The notes: generated by a model from the sequence alone, not told the origin. A DNA stretch of 64,000 bases from Hyphomonas sp. Mor2 (GCF_001854405.1 NZ_CP017718.1:3038001-3102000), one strand, 5' to 3'; positions 34,483-45,186 are shown, counted from the stretch's first letter. Program-made: numbers and translations.

Positions 34483-36651
34483 TTACAGTATGACCTCTGC
34501 GGTCAACACCGCGTGATACAACATACTCGCCGGCACGGTCGCGGAGATCGGGTTTCCGCGAGCGTCGAGTTCGTCAATCCAACCGCCTTTTGGGCCCGGC
34601 AATAAGTACGATTCGAGGATGGTCCGAAGTGCGATCGCGGTCGCGCTCTCGGATGCGCTATCAGCGTGAAAAAAATAGGCTCTCACAAGTTCTAACTGGT
34701 GCCACAAACGACTATTGTTGTTGCATGGCTGGCCAGAGGCGAACAGAGCGTTCACCGCAAACCCAGTTGCGGGGTTCAGGCTGACGCGGTCCGCGCGACC
34801 AATTAGACGCCGCCGAAAGCTACCGGAATCGTGTCCGGTTAGGTATTCGTTTTGTTTGAGCAACGTCGCCCACTCATAATGATGACCCGGTTCGAAAATG
34901 GTTTCGGATTCGCTGGTCTCGACGCGCCAGTCGATCGTGAAATACTCCGCCATTACATCCGTCGCAGGATTGAAAAACCGCGTCTCGAATAGGCGTACAC
35001 ACTCGGCCGCCCGTTCTAGCGCCAGCTCACACCCAGTAGCCTCGTGATAGGCCAGCATCGCTTCCAATAGATGCATATGCGGATTGGATCGACGCGGCAG
35101 GGACGTCGGTATCCCTTCGAACCAGCCGCCATACTCATGATCCTTCAACTCAGCATCAATGAAAGCAATCGCATCGTCGGCCATCTGTAGCGCCGTTTCG
35201 CTACCGGTCACTTGATACGCCGTCGCGCCCGCCAGGATGATAAAGGCGTGATCATATAGATCACGGCGATCATCAACGGGTGCTCCATCCCGGCGCACGG
35301 TGTGGACCCATCCGCCGTCTGGATGACGTAAGCGCGTGTTGAGATATTCCACACCCTTGTCCACCAACACCCGCGCTTTCTCGGCGCCTGGCCAACCCAT
35401 TTCGATCGCCTTGGCAAAGCTGAACACTTGCCGCGCCTGAACCCGGACGCGCCGAGTCGCTTCCAAGTCCGGCACGCCATCCATGCTGAGCTGTTCGACA
35501 AAGCCGCATTGCTCATTATCCCAGGCTTTTTCGGACCAGACTTCGAACGCCGTCCATAGCCAGTCGCGCACCTCGTCGATCAGGTCCTGAGGCAGGCCGA
35601 GCGCATGTCGGCGGCTTTGCACGCCCGCGCCCAGCGCCTTGACCGCCTGGGCGTCTGCCATCGGCGTAATGACCACTTCATCCTTGGTCGCGACCACCAC
35701 CAGATTGGAGACGCCGTTGACCGCGACAGTCGGTCCCTCAGAGCGGACATACATGCCGTGGGCGTTCTGCAGTAGAACCGGGCCGTGCGTGTGATTATCG
35801 GAAGCTGTTTCGGTCAACAAGTCATGCAGCGCTGGATAGCCGCCGACATCGCTCCAAGCCATGTTGACGGGCACCGTCTGCACATTCTCGGCTTTCTCCA
35901 TGACGGCATAGTCGATCGAGATGCTCGGCGCCTCGGCAAAGGCTTTGGCGTCGAGCGCGCCGGCTCTGTCAGCGGAGTTCGGCATCGCAGCGCGGGTCGC
36001 CGCCAATACGTCGGGTGCATGTGCCTCCAGGGCGCTCAGCATGATATCAGCGCGAAACAGGAATATGCCAGCGTTCCAGTAATACCCGCCGGCATCGAGA
36101 TAGGATTGCGCCACAGCCGCATCCGGTTTCTCGACGAATTTCTCCACTGGCACGGGCATATGCAATTTGCCGGCGCCTTTGGCCTGGATATAGCCATAAC
36201 CTGTTGCTGGATGGGTGGGCTCAATGCCGAAGGTGACGATGGCGCCCTCTTCCGCCGCTTTGGCCGCGGCCGCGATCGCCAGGTGAAAGGCGGGCACATC
36301 ACCGATGGAATGATCGGCAGGCAGAATCAGGATCAGGTCGTCTGGCTCATAGGCTAGGCAGGCTGCTGCAACTGCCGGCGCAGAATTGCGGCCAAAGGGC
36401 TCCAGAATCTTGCGCGACTCTGGCAGGGTTTGTTCGAGCAATCGGCGGTGCTTCACAGATCCGACCACCAGCGGTGCTGTGAAACTAAGGGACGGATCAG
36501 CGCTTTCTGCAAATCGCCCTGCCGTTTCCTCGATCATGCTTTTATCGGAGGTCAACGCTTTGAACTGTTTCGGCACTTCAGGCGTCGAGAGCGGCCAGAG
36601 GCGCGTTCCGGACCCACCACAAAGAATGACAGGATGAACAATATGGCTCAT
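34483..36651 (-). CDS. Mannose-1-phosphate guanylyltransferase fused to AGE-type mannose-6-phosphate isomerase
   Basis: A 722-residue bifunctional enzyme. Residues 1-~345 are GDP-mannose pyrophosphorylase (GGSGTRLWPLS at 12-22, PKQF, LILPADHSIGD, FVEKPD, WSDVGGYPAL). Residues ~355-722 are an N-acylglucosamine-2-epimerase (AGE) type (alpha/alpha)6 barrel (FSFAKAIEMGWPGAEKA, LYDHAFIILAGATAYQ, RRSNPHMHLLEAMLAY, FEPGHHYEWATLL), a fold also used by the rhizobial class of mannose-6-phosphate isomerases. The usual bifunctional enzyme carries a cupin isomerase domain instead. It should supply GDP-mannose from fructose-6-phosphate together with a phosphomannomutase, feeding gmd-fcl. Confidence 0.9.
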   Translation of the reverse strand: MSHIVHPVILCGGSGTRLWPLSTPEVPKQFKALTSDKSMIEETAGRFAESADPSLSFTAPLVVGSVKHRRLLEQTLPESRKILEPFGRNSAPAVAAACLAYEPDDLILILPADHSIGDVPAFHLAIAAAAKAAEEGAIVTFGIEPTHPATGYGYIQAKGAGKLHMPVPVEKFVEKPDAAVAQSYLDAGGYYWNAGIFLFRADIMLSALEAHAPDVLAATRAAMPNSADRAGALDAKAFAEAPSISIDYAVMEKAENVQTVPVNMAWSDVGGYPALHDLLTETASDNHTHGPVLLQNAHGMYVRSEGPTVAVNGVSNLVVVATKDEVVITPMADAQAVKALGAGVQSRRHALGLPQDLIDEVRDWLWTAFEVWSEKAWDNEQCGFVEQLSMDGVPDLEATRRVRVQARQVFSFAKAIEMGWPGAEKARVLVDKGVEYLNTRLRHPDGGWVHTVRRDGAPVDDRRDLYDHAFIILAGATAYQVTGSETALQMADDAIAFIDAELKDHEYGGWFEGIPTSLPRRSNPHMHLLEAMLAYHEATGCELALERAAECVRLFETRFFNPATDVMAEYFTIDWRVETSESETIFEPGHHYEWATLLKQNEYLTGHDSGSFRRRLIGRADRVSLNPATGFAVNALFASGQPCNNNSRLWHQLELVRAYFFHADSASESATAIALRTILESYLLPGPKGGWIDELDARGNPISATVPASMLYHAVLTAEVIL

Positions 36652-36732
36652 ACAAAACCCTACTTGAACAGATCACACAGACGCGTCATCTGTGGCGGAC
36701 GAATCGCGCGCGGCACCAGAGGTTTCCCTATA

Positions 36733-37704
36733 CTAAACGACACCGATCGCAAGACAGTCATGAACATGTAAAAGCCCGACCGGCACTTGCTCTGCATTGA
36801 CGATAAAGAGCGCCGTAATCTTGTGTTCGCTGAGCATGGATAAGGCTTCGGCGGCGAGTCCGTCTTCCTGGATCGTGCGAGGGTTGCGGGTCATCAACGT
36901 TTCAGCCGTCTGTCCGGCCCCATCGCTTGCGAGTGCGCGGCGAATGTCACCGTCGGTGATGATGCCGACCAGTCGCTCACCGTCGAGGACGCCGCAACAG
37001 CCAAAGCCGCCATCGGTAATCGTGGTGACGATCTCTGTAAACGCGGTGTCGGGCGTACAGAGCGGCATCTTTTTGTGATGCATCAGGTCCGTCACGCGCT
37101 TCAGGGCGGCGCCGAGTTTGCCCCCCGGGTGGAACGTATGAAAATCGCGTTGGGAGAAGCCTTTTTTGCGTAACAGAGCGACCGACAAGGCATCGCCCAG
37201 GGCCAGCATTTGCGTGGTCGATGTGGTCGGTGCCTTGGTAATTCCGCAGGCTTCTGCAGACTTTGGTACGATGAGGCGAATGTTCGACGCCTCGGCCAAC
37301 GTTGACGCCGCTCCGGAGGTCATCCCGATCAGCGGAATGTCGAACCGCCCACAATAGCCGATAATATCGCCGAGCTCCGGCGTCTCGCCTGAATTGGAAA
37401 GCGCGACTACGACGTCTTCATCTTCGATCATGCCGAGGTCGCCATGGCTGGCTTCGCCTGGGTGAACGTAGAGCGCTGCAGTTCCAGTGGAGGCGAGGGT
37501 CGCCGCGATCTTGCGGGCAACATGGCCGGATTTGCCCATGCCGGTGACGATGGTGCGGCCATTGGCATCGAAAATGGTCTGGACGGCCTCACTCACAGCC
37601 TTGGCCAGCGGCAAGTCATCGCTCCCGAGCGCATCTATCAGCGCGTCGAGGCCAGCCTTTTCGGTTTCCAGAACTTCGACCGAAATCAGTCTGGCATCGG
37701 ACAT
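36733..37704 (-). CDS. kpsF: Arabinose-5-phosphate isomerase (KpsF/KdsD)
   Basis: A 323-residue protein with an N-terminal SIS sugar-isomerase domain (GMGKSGHVARKIAATLASTGTAALYVHPGEASHGD, VVALSNSGETPELGDI) and two C-terminal CBS domains. It converts ribulose-5-phosphate to arabinose-5-phosphate, the first committed step to Kdo. The ATG at 37704 has GGGAAG six bases upstream and restores a normal N-terminus; the longer frame to 37761 would overlap the upstream epimerase gene. It forms a Kdo set with kdsA and kdsB nearby, so Kdo supply for a capsule linker or LPS core is likely. Confidence 0.93.
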   Translation of the reverse strand: MSDARLISVEVLETEKAGLDALIDALGSDDLPLAKAVSEAVQTIFDANGRTIVTGMGKSGHVARKIAATLASTGTAALYVHPGEASHGDLGMIEDEDVVVALSNSGETPELGDIIGYCGRFDIPLIGMTSGAASTLAEASNIRLIVPKSAEACGITKAPTTSTTQMLALGDALSVALLRKKGFSQRDFHTFHPGGKLGAALKRVTDLMHHKKMPLCTPDTAFTEIVTTITDGGFGCCGVLDGERLVGIITDGDIRRALASDGAGQTAETLMTRNPRTIQEDGLAAEALSMLSEHKITALFIVNAEQVPVGLLHVHDCLAIGVV

Positions 37705-37742
37705 GTCATGCTTCCCTGGTTGGGCGGAGACCGCGTCCCGTA

Positions 37743-38726
<984 letters not shown>

Positions 38727-38960
38727 TTACCCCGAAGCGACGCGCACCAAGTTTTTGTCGCCAGTTTGGTTTATCCCGGTATTCTAGGCGCGTTCTGCCT
38801 GAGAAACTGTGAACAATTCGGTCCTACTTGGTGAGAACCGAGAATGGGTCAAGCAAAATTGCGGCCACAATCGCAGCATTGCCTCTCAACTCTGCCGCGG
38901 CCCCTTGGAATTAAGCGGGCTTTTCACTAGGAGCAGGGTCAAGCCCGAGCGCGTCGTTTG

Positions 38961-38965
38961 AGGAG
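38961..38965 (+). promoter_or_regulatory. Ribosome binding site deciding the kdsB TTG start
   Basis: AGGAG lies seven bases before the TTG at 38973. That start yields the canonical KdsB N-terminus MKTLIVIPSRY, so a non-ATG start is the best choice. Confidence 0.7.
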
Positions 38966-38972
38966 TTTGCCT

Positions 38973-39788
38973 TTGAAGACCCTGATCGTCATCCCGTCCC
39001 GCTATGCGTCGACGCGCTTTCCGCAAAAGCCTCTGCATCGGATTTCCGGGCGCTCCCTGCTCAGCCGCGTCGTCGATATTGCGCGTATCTGCAGTGCGCG
39101 AGATGCGGACGTGTCATATGTGGTTGCGACAGATCATGAGGACATTGAAACTCATGCCAGGGACATAGAGGCCCCTGTCATCATGACCGACCCGGGCCTG
39201 CCTTCTGGAACGGATCGGGCCCTGGCCGCTGCCAACGCTTTTGCCCCGGACGCCGAATTTGTCGTCAACCTGCAGGGCGATGCCCCGTTCACGCCACCAG
39301 ACTACATCTCCGCCATTATCAAGGCCGGGGCGACGACCGCGCTGGATGCGGTGACGCCAATTGTTCAGATGTCCTGGGCCGACCTCGATGAGGTTCGCGA
39401 ACGGAAGAAGGAAACGCCATTCTCGGGCACATCCTGTATCGTTAATTCCGACGACGAAGCGCTCTGGTTTTCCAAGAACATTCTCCCGGCCATCCGCAAG
39501 GAGGACAGACTCCGTGCCACGGAGGCCCTGTCGCCTGTCTGGCGGCACATCGGGCTATATGGTTACAAGCGGGCGGCGCTGGAGCGTTTTGTCAGTTTGC
39601 CGGAAGGTCATTATGAGCGCCTGGAAGGGCTGGAACAGCTGCGCTTTCTGGAGAATGGGATGCGGATCCAGGCTGTCAAAGTCCCCGCAGCGCCGAGCGC
39701 CATGTGGGGGATCGACACGCCGCAGGATGCTGCACATGCCGAGCGCCTGATCGCCGAACATGGCGAACCTCTGGCCGGGGTATCCTGA
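38973..39788 (+). CDS. kdsB: 3-deoxy-manno-octulosonate cytidylyltransferase
   Basis: A 271-residue CMP-Kdo synthetase that activates Kdo with CTP. Markers are IPSRYASTRFPQKPLHRISG (Gln replaces the usual Gly before KPL), VVATDHEDIETHA, VNLQGDAPFTPPDYI and HIGLYGYKRAALERFVSLP. The TTG start at 38973 with AGGAG upstream gives the family N-terminus. The stop overlaps the ATG of the following phosphatase-fold gene as TGATG, so the two are coupled. It is part of the Kdo cluster (kpsF, kdsB, kdsA). Confidence 0.94.
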   Translation: MKTLIVIPSRYASTRFPQKPLHRISGRSLLSRVVDIARICSARDADVSYVVATDHEDIETHARDIEAPVIMTDPGLPSGTDRALAAANAFAPDAEFVVNLQGDAPFTPPDYISAIIKAGATTALDAVTPIVQMSWADLDEVRERKKETPFSGTSCIVNSDDEALWFSKNILPAIRKEDRLRATEALSPVWRHIGLYGYKRAALERFVSLPEGHYERLEGLEQLRFLENGMRIQAVKVPAAPSAMWGIDTPQDAAHAERLIAEHGEPLAGVS

Positions 39789-40402
39789 TGACCGACGTGT
39801 ACATCGTCCGTCACGGCAATACGTTCGACAAAGGCGATTCAGTGACCCGCGTCGGCGCGCGAACGGATTTGCCCCTCTCATCTTCCGGAACCGTCCAGGC
39901 AGAGCAGCTCGGCGCCCATTTCCGGTCGGTCCTGGAGATCGGGTTCTCCCGCGTCTATTGCAGCCCGTTGCGGCGGACGCGCGAGACAGCGGAAGCGATA
40001 CTGGCGCCGTGGACCAACGCGCCCGTCCTTGAAGTGCTCGAATTCCTGCGAGAGGTCGATTATGGACCGGACGAGAACCAGCCGGAAGAGGAGGTCATCG
40101 CGCGAATTGGGGCTGAAGCGCTTCAGGCCTGGGATCAGGCGGCGGTTTTACCGCCGGGCTGGATTCTGGACCCGAACCATATCCGGGCGGCCTGGCAGGA
40201 CCTGTTCGATCAGCTCGCCAGCGACGATCTGCCAGGTCCGGTTCTGATGGTGACGTCAAATGGGATCGCCCGGTTCGCGCTCGACTCGGTCACCGCGTTC
40301 GCCACGCAACCCGATACAATCAAGCTGAAAACCGGAGCGTACGGCCAGTTCAGTGTGACCGGCGATCGAGCGGAATTGGTAAGCTGGAATATCCGGCCCT
40401 AG
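39788..40402 (+). CDS. Histidine-phosphatase-fold protein coupled to kdsB, second catalytic His replaced
   Basis: A 204-residue protein of the histidine phosphatase (phosphoglycerate-mutase-like) superfamily. The phosphohistidine motif VRHGNTFDKGD (His9), the Arg-rich CSPLRRTRETAEAIL and the acidic EVDYGPDEN are present. The second core His, normally in an SHG context, is Asn158 in MVTSNGIARF (codon at 40259-40261). It overlaps kdsB by one base and converges with kdsA. No kdsC-type (HAD) Kdo-8-phosphate phosphatase is visible nearby, so it could fill that step or have become regulatory; both ideas are inference. Confidence 0.82.
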   Translation: MTDVYIVRHGNTFDKGDSVTRVGARTDLPLSSSGTVQAEQLGAHFRSVLEIGFSRVYCSPLRRTRETAEAILAPWTNAPVLEVLEFLREVDYGPDENQPEEEVIARIGAEALQAWDQAAVLPPGWILDPNHIRAAWQDLFDQLASDDLPGPVLMVTSNGIARFALDSVTAFATQPDTIKLKTGAYGQFSVTGDRAELVSWNIRP

Positions 40403-41247
40403 TTCACGATCTCATGGATCGCCTTGAGATCCGTCAGCAAGGGACGTGCGGCCTCCAGCGGGAGACAACTCGGACCGTCGCACAGAGCCTTGTCCGGATT
40501 CGTATGGAACTCAAGGAAGACGCCGTCGGCCCCGGCTGCAATAGCCGACTTCGCAATTGTGCCCACGCCCTCTCGCCGTCCACCGGTCGAGGCGCCTGCG
40601 GTTCGAGGATCGGCGCCGGGCAGCTGGACGGCATGTGTGGCATCAATCGTGACCGGGCAGCCGAGCGCCTGCATCTGCTGAATGCCAAGCATATCGACGA
40701 CGAGATTATTGTAGCCAAAGCTCGAGCCGCGTTCGCACAGAATGACGCGCTCGCCTGGCAGGACTTCGCCAATCTTTGAGACAATGTTCTTGGTGTCCCA
40801 CGGGGCCAGGAACTGGGCTTTCTTGACCTGAATGGCGCTGCCGGTCTCTGCGGCGGCTTTGGCGGTGGCCACGACAAGATCGGTCTGGCGGCAGAGGAAT
40901 GCGGGGATTTGCACAATGTCAGCCACTTTGGCGACATTCTCCGCTTGATAGGGCTCGTGCAAATCCGTGCAGATGCCGACCCCAAGCTCCTGCTTAATTT
41001 CGGCGAGCATGGGCAGGCCCTGCTCAAATCCGGGTCCGCGATAGGAAGTGATCGAAGACCGGTTGGCTTTGTCGAAGCTCGCCTTGAAAATGTAAGGCAG
41101 TCCAAGCTCTTCGCAGATCGCTTTCAGCTCACGCCCGACCTTGATGGCGAGGGCGACGTCCTCAAGCACGTTCAAACCGGCAATGACGCAAAGTGGTTGA
41201 CCGGTGCCGATCTTCCAGTCGCGGGATTCAATTGCAACAACACTCAT
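40399..41247 (-). CDS. kdsA: 2-dehydro-3-deoxyphosphooctonate aldolase (Kdo-8-phosphate synthase)
   Basis: A 282-residue DAHP-synthase-family enzyme that condenses arabinose-5-phosphate with phosphoenolpyruvate. Signatures: CVIAGLNVLEDVALA, FKASFDKANRSSITSYRGPG, GICTDLHEPYQAENVA, DIVQIPAFLCRQTDLVVA, CERGSSFGYNNLVVDM and DATHAVQLPG. The ATG at 41247 has AGAGG about six bases upstream and gives the normal N-terminus. Its last codon overlaps the convergent phosphatase-fold gene by four bases. Confidence 0.96.
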   Translation of the reverse strand: MSVVAIESRDWKIGTGQPLCVIAGLNVLEDVALAIKVGRELKAICEELGLPYIFKASFDKANRSSITSYRGPGFEQGLPMLAEIKQELGVGICTDLHEPYQAENVAKVADIVQIPAFLCRQTDLVVATAKAAAETGSAIQVKKAQFLAPWDTKNIVSKIGEVLPGERVILCERGSSFGYNNLVVDMLGIQQMQALGCPVTIDATHAVQLPGADPRTAGASTGGRREGVGTIAKSAIAAGADGVFLEFHTNPDKALCDGPSCLPLEAARPLLTDLKAIHEIVN

Positions 41248-41420
41248 GTCTGACCTCTGATCGCTCTCCAATGGCGCAGCTCATAGAGTCTCAGGCCGTG
41301 TTTGACCAGCCAGCGCGGACAGGTTCGGCACGGGACTTGAATGGGGAATTTGTAAATGCCGACTGTACAAAACAGCCGCGCATGCTATAGGCCGGGGAAA
41401 TCATATAAAGGATCGTTGAT

Positions 41421-42815
41421 ATGTCTCAGGACTTTGCTGTTGCTGACATCAGCCAGGCCGAGTTTGGCCGCATGGAAATCGAGATTGCTGAAACCGAAAT
41501 GCCGGGCCTGATGGCGGCGCGCGCCGAGTACGGTCCGAGCCAGCCGCTGAAAGGGGCCAAAATTGCCGGATCGCTGCACATGACGATCCAGACCGCCGTG
41601 CTCATCCAGACGCTCGAAGCGCTGGGCGCGGAAGTCCGTTGGGCCAGCTGCAACATCTATTCGACTCAGGATCATGCAGCGGCCGCGATTGCGGATGCCG
41701 GCACGCCTGTGTTTGCTCACAAGGGCGAAACGCTGGACGAGTATTGGCAGTTCGCGGACCGCATTTTCGAATGGCCGAATGGCGAAACCGTCAACCTCAT
41801 TCTCGATGATGGCGGCGACGCGACCATGTATCTGATCCTAGGCGAAAAGGCTGAAGCCGATCCATCTATCCTGGACAATCCCGGATCAGAAGAAGAAGAG
41901 GCTTTGTTCCGCCAGATCCGCAAGCGCATGACCGAGACCCCTGGCTGGTTCGCGCGCATCAAGGCTGGCATTCGTGGGGTTTCGGAAGAGACAACGACCG
42001 GCGTGAACCGCCTGTATCAACTGGCCAGCAAGAACGAGCTGCCCTTCCCGGCCATCAATGTGAATGACTCGGTCACCAAGTCGAAATTCGACAACAAATA
42101 TGGCTGTAAGGAATCGCTGGTTGATGCGATCCGCCGCGGTACCGACGTGATGATGGCGGGTAAGACCGCTTTTGTTGCGGGCTATGGCGATGTCGGCAAA
42201 GGTTCAGCCGCCTCTCTGTCCGGTTCCGGGGCACGTGTCACGGTTTCTGAAGTTGACCCCATCTGCGCGCTGCAAGCCGCGATGGACGGTTATGACGTGC
42301 AGACCATCGATACCATGGCGCCAAAGGCCGACATTTTCGTCACCGCGACGGGCAATAAGGACATCCTGACCGTCGACCACATGCGCGCCATGAAAGACAT
42401 GGCGATCGTTTGTAATATCGGTCACTTCGACAATGAAATTCAGGTCGAAGGCCTGCGTAATTTCAAGTGGACGAACATCAAGCCGCAAGTTGACATGATC
42501 ACGTTCCCGGATGGCAAGCGCATCATCCTTCTGTCCGAAGGTCGCCTGGTGAATCTCGGCAATGCGACGGGCCATCCAAGTTTCGTCATGTCTGCCTCAT
42601 TCACCAACCAGACGCTCGCCCAAATCGCTCTGCATGAGAACGAGGGCGAGTATAAGAATGAAGTCTACACGCTGCCCAAGCATCTCGATGAAAAAGTGGC
42701 GCGGCTTCACCTGGCAAAACTCGGTGTTGAGCTGACCGACCTGTCTGAAGAGCAGGCTGACTATATCGGCGTGACAACGACCGGCCCGTTCAAGCCAGAA
42801 CACTATCGCTACTAA
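41421..42815 (+). CDS. ahcY: Adenosylhomocysteinase (S-adenosylhomocysteine hydrolase)
   Basis: A 464-residue NAD-dependent enzyme that splits S-adenosylhomocysteine to adenosine and homocysteine. Typical motifs: [74 protein letters not shown], the NAD site [15 protein letters not shown], and the C-terminal KPEHYRY. The ribosome site AAAGGA is 8 bases upstream. It lies directly before metK, forming an SAM-cycle pair. I looked for an SAH riboswitch in the leader and could not recognise one. Confidence 0.98.
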
Positions 42816-42838
42816 TTCATCGCTTCAGGAGCCTGACC

Positions 42839-44020
42839 ATGCCGCTACAGCATCACGAATTTACCTCTGAGAGCGTTTCTGAGGGACACCCGGACAAAGT
42901 CTCAGATCAGATTTCCGACGCCATTGTCGATCTGTTCCTGGGCAAGGACCCGACCGCGAAAGTCGCGGTTGAAACGCTGACCACGACAAATCGTGTGGTG
43001 CTGGCGGGTGAAGTGCGCACCAATAATGGCGCTGTGATCACCAAGGATGAGATGAACCAGGCGGCCCGTGATGTGGTCAAGGCGATCGGCTATGAGCAGG
43101 AGGGTTTTCACTGGCAAAACATGTCCGTCGAAAATCATGTGCATGGCCAGTCAGCTGAGATTGCGCAAGGTGTTGAAGCCGGGCAAGGATTGCACCAGGA
43201 AGAGGGCGCGGGCGACCAGGGTATCATGTTTGGCTATGCCACGGATGAGACTCCTGAGCTGATGCCGGCCACGCTGGTCTATTCCCACCAGATCCTGCGC
43301 AAGCTTGCTGAGCTTCGTCACAATGGCACGCATACCGAGCTAGAGCCGGATGCGAAAAGTCAGGTGACGCTGCAATATGATGGCTCGCGTCCTGTCGGTG
43401 TGAACGCCATCGTCGTTTCGCACCAGCATATAGACAGTGCGACCCTGGAGCAGCTGCGCGAGATCATTCGTCCCGTCATCGCGGACGTTCTGCCAGAGGG
43501 CTGGTTCCCGGAAGAAGACAAGTTTTACGTAAACCCGACCGGCCGGTTTGTGATCGGTGGTCCGGATGGCGACGCGGGTCTGACAGGTCGGAAGATCATC
43601 GTTGACACTTATGGCGGCGCTGCACCGCATGGCGGCGGTGCGTTCTCTGGCAAGGATCCATCCAAGGTTGATCGGTCGGCTGCCTATGCGACGCGCTATC
43701 TGGCCAAGAATGTAGTCGCCTCCGGGCTCGCGAAACGCTGCAACATTCAGGTCAGCTACGCGATTGGGGTGGCTCAGCCGCTGTCGCTCTATGTCGATAC
43801 GTTCGGCACAGGAGAAGTCGGAGAGGATACAATTGCCAAAAAACTCCGCGAACTTGTCGACCTGTCTCCGCGCGGCATTCGTAATCATTTGAAGCTCGAA
43901 GCCCCCATATATTCGCCGTCCGCGGCGTATGGACACTTTGGCCGCACGCCAAATGAAACAGGTGCTTTCAGTTGGGAGCGAACCGATCTGGTAGACGAAT
44001 TGGCTTCATTGGTGCGATAA
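42839..44020 (+). CDS. metK: S-adenosylmethionine synthetase
   Basis: A 393-residue MAT that makes SAM from methionine and ATP. Markers: [71 protein letters not shown] and [20 protein letters not shown]. It follows ahcY after 23 bases with a good AGGAG, so the two are probably one operon. It supplies SAM generally, including for the FkbM methyltransferases upstream, but is a housekeeping gene. Confidence 0.98.
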
Positions 44021-44094
44021 ATATTTCGCCTTGCCTATTTTTCTGGCAACTATGCTTATATCGGCTTAATTTCTCTTCAGTTTGAAGGGGAAAG

Positions 44095-44142
44095 ATGAAA
44101 ATTACTGTTGTCGCCCGCGTAGCGATGTGCATATCTCCGTAG
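44095..44142 (+). pseudogene. Possible remnant or leader peptide (MKITVV...)
   Basis: A 15-codon frame with a G-rich ribosome site (GAAGGGG) four bases upstream. It begins MKITVV, the usual start of UDP-glucose/GDP-mannose dehydrogenases, then loses the expected GxGYVG motif and stops. It could be the stub of a deleted nucleotide-sugar dehydrogenase gene in this sugar locus, or chance. It is too short to decide from sequence alone. Confidence 0.25.
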
Positions 44143-44170
44143 TTGAATGATTGGAGAGCGATCTTCGCGA

Positions 44171-44177
44171 GAGGGAG
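44171..44177 (+). promoter_or_regulatory. Ribosome binding site deciding the GTG start of the glycosyltransferase
   Basis: GAGGGAG lies six bases before the GTG at 44184, which opens just before the family start FFSVLIVNYNAG. An upstream TTG at 44151 has no such site. Confidence 0.6.
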
Positions 44178-44183
44178 TCATTC

Positions 44184-45182
44184 GTGAGTATAGTGCAGCC
44201 GTTTTTTTCCGTGTTGATTGTTAATTACAATGCTGGCGATCTGCTTCAGGCGGCGCTCAATTCGCTTAAAAATCAAACATTTAGGGATTTCGAGGTCGTC
44301 ATTATTGATAATGACAGCCAGGATCACTCAGTCGAAAATCTAGACACGGATGGACTGCCTCAGATTCGCGTCTTGCGCGAAAATCAAAATCACGGCTTTG
44401 CCCGCGGGAATAATCTGGCGGCAAACACAGCAAATGGAAAATGGCTCGCTCTGCTTAACCCGGATGCGACCGCCGACGAGAACTGGTTGGCCGAGATCCA
44501 TGCCGCGACGGTGCGCCATGACTCGTGCAAAGTGTTTGCCTGCAGCCAGATTAATATGGATGAGCCTGAGCTACTGGACGGTGCGGGTGATGCTTACTTT
44601 GCGTTCGGCATTCCATGGCGCGGCGGGTTCGAGCATCCGATTTCCGAACTACCGAGCAAGGATAGTCACTGCTTCAGCCCCTGCGGTGCGAGCGCGGTTT
44701 ATGAGCGGGCCCTGTTCCTGGAGATTGGCGGATTCGATGAGCGATTCTTCTGCTATTGCGAAGATGTTGATCTGGGAATGCGATTGCAGTTGAGTGACGA
44801 AAAGTGCGTGTTCTTACCGAATGCCGTGATTCATCACAAAGGGAGCGCAACCAGCGGTCGATACAGCTACTTTACCATGTATCATGGATTCCGAAATCGA
44901 ACTTGGGCCTATTTGAAGAACATGCCCTGGACTGTATTGATTCTGACGCTGCCCGGACACGTTGCGTTGATGCTGTATATCTATATGCGCAATACCGGTC
45001 ACGCCAACCTCGAGGGCATGCGGCAAGGCATGTGGCATGGCCTGAAAGATGGTTGGGCATTAAGATGGCAGGGTGAGTATAAGGTAAAACCTAGCACCAA
45101 AGCGACCTGGAACCTGGTCAAGTCCATGTCGTGGAATCCGGCGCGTCTATCGTCTCGCGGAGTCCATGTTTGGGCGCTGTAA
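44184..45182 (+). CDS. Family-2 glycosyltransferase (rhamnosyltransferase-like)
   Basis: A 332-residue GT2 of the WcaE/rhamnosyltransferase type. FSVLIVNYNAGDLLQAALNSLKNQ, VVIIDNDSQDHSVENL, NHGFARGNNLAANTA, ALLNPDATADENWL and the downstream GGFDERFFCYCEDVDLGMRL are all classic for this group. A C-terminal hydrophobic stretch (WTVLILTLPGHVALMLYIYM) suggests membrane association. GTG start at 44184. The likely donor is dTDP-rhamnose by subfamily resemblance, but that is inference. It is convergent with galE. Confidence 0.9.
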   Translation: MSIVQPFFSVLIVNYNAGDLLQAALNSLKNQTFRDFEVVIIDNDSQDHSVENLDTDGLPQIRVLRENQNHGFARGNNLAANTANGKWLALLNPDATADENWLAEIHAATVRHDSCKVFACSQINMDEPELLDGAGDAYFAFGIPWRGGFEHPISELPSKDSHCFSPCGASAVYERALFLEIGGFDERFFCYCEDVDLGMRLQLSDEKCVFLPNAVIHHKGSATSGRYSYFTMYHGFRNRTWAYLKNMPWTVLILTLPGHVALMLYIYMRNTGHANLEGMRQGMWHGLKDGWALRWQGEYKVKPSTKATWNLVKSMSWNPARLSSRGVHVWAL

Positions 45183-45186
45183 GCCT

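Noticed and set aside
41272-41420. Possible SAH riboswitch in the ahcY leader
   Set aside because: I could not find the conserved core or pseudoknot elements by reading; a covariance-model scan would decide.
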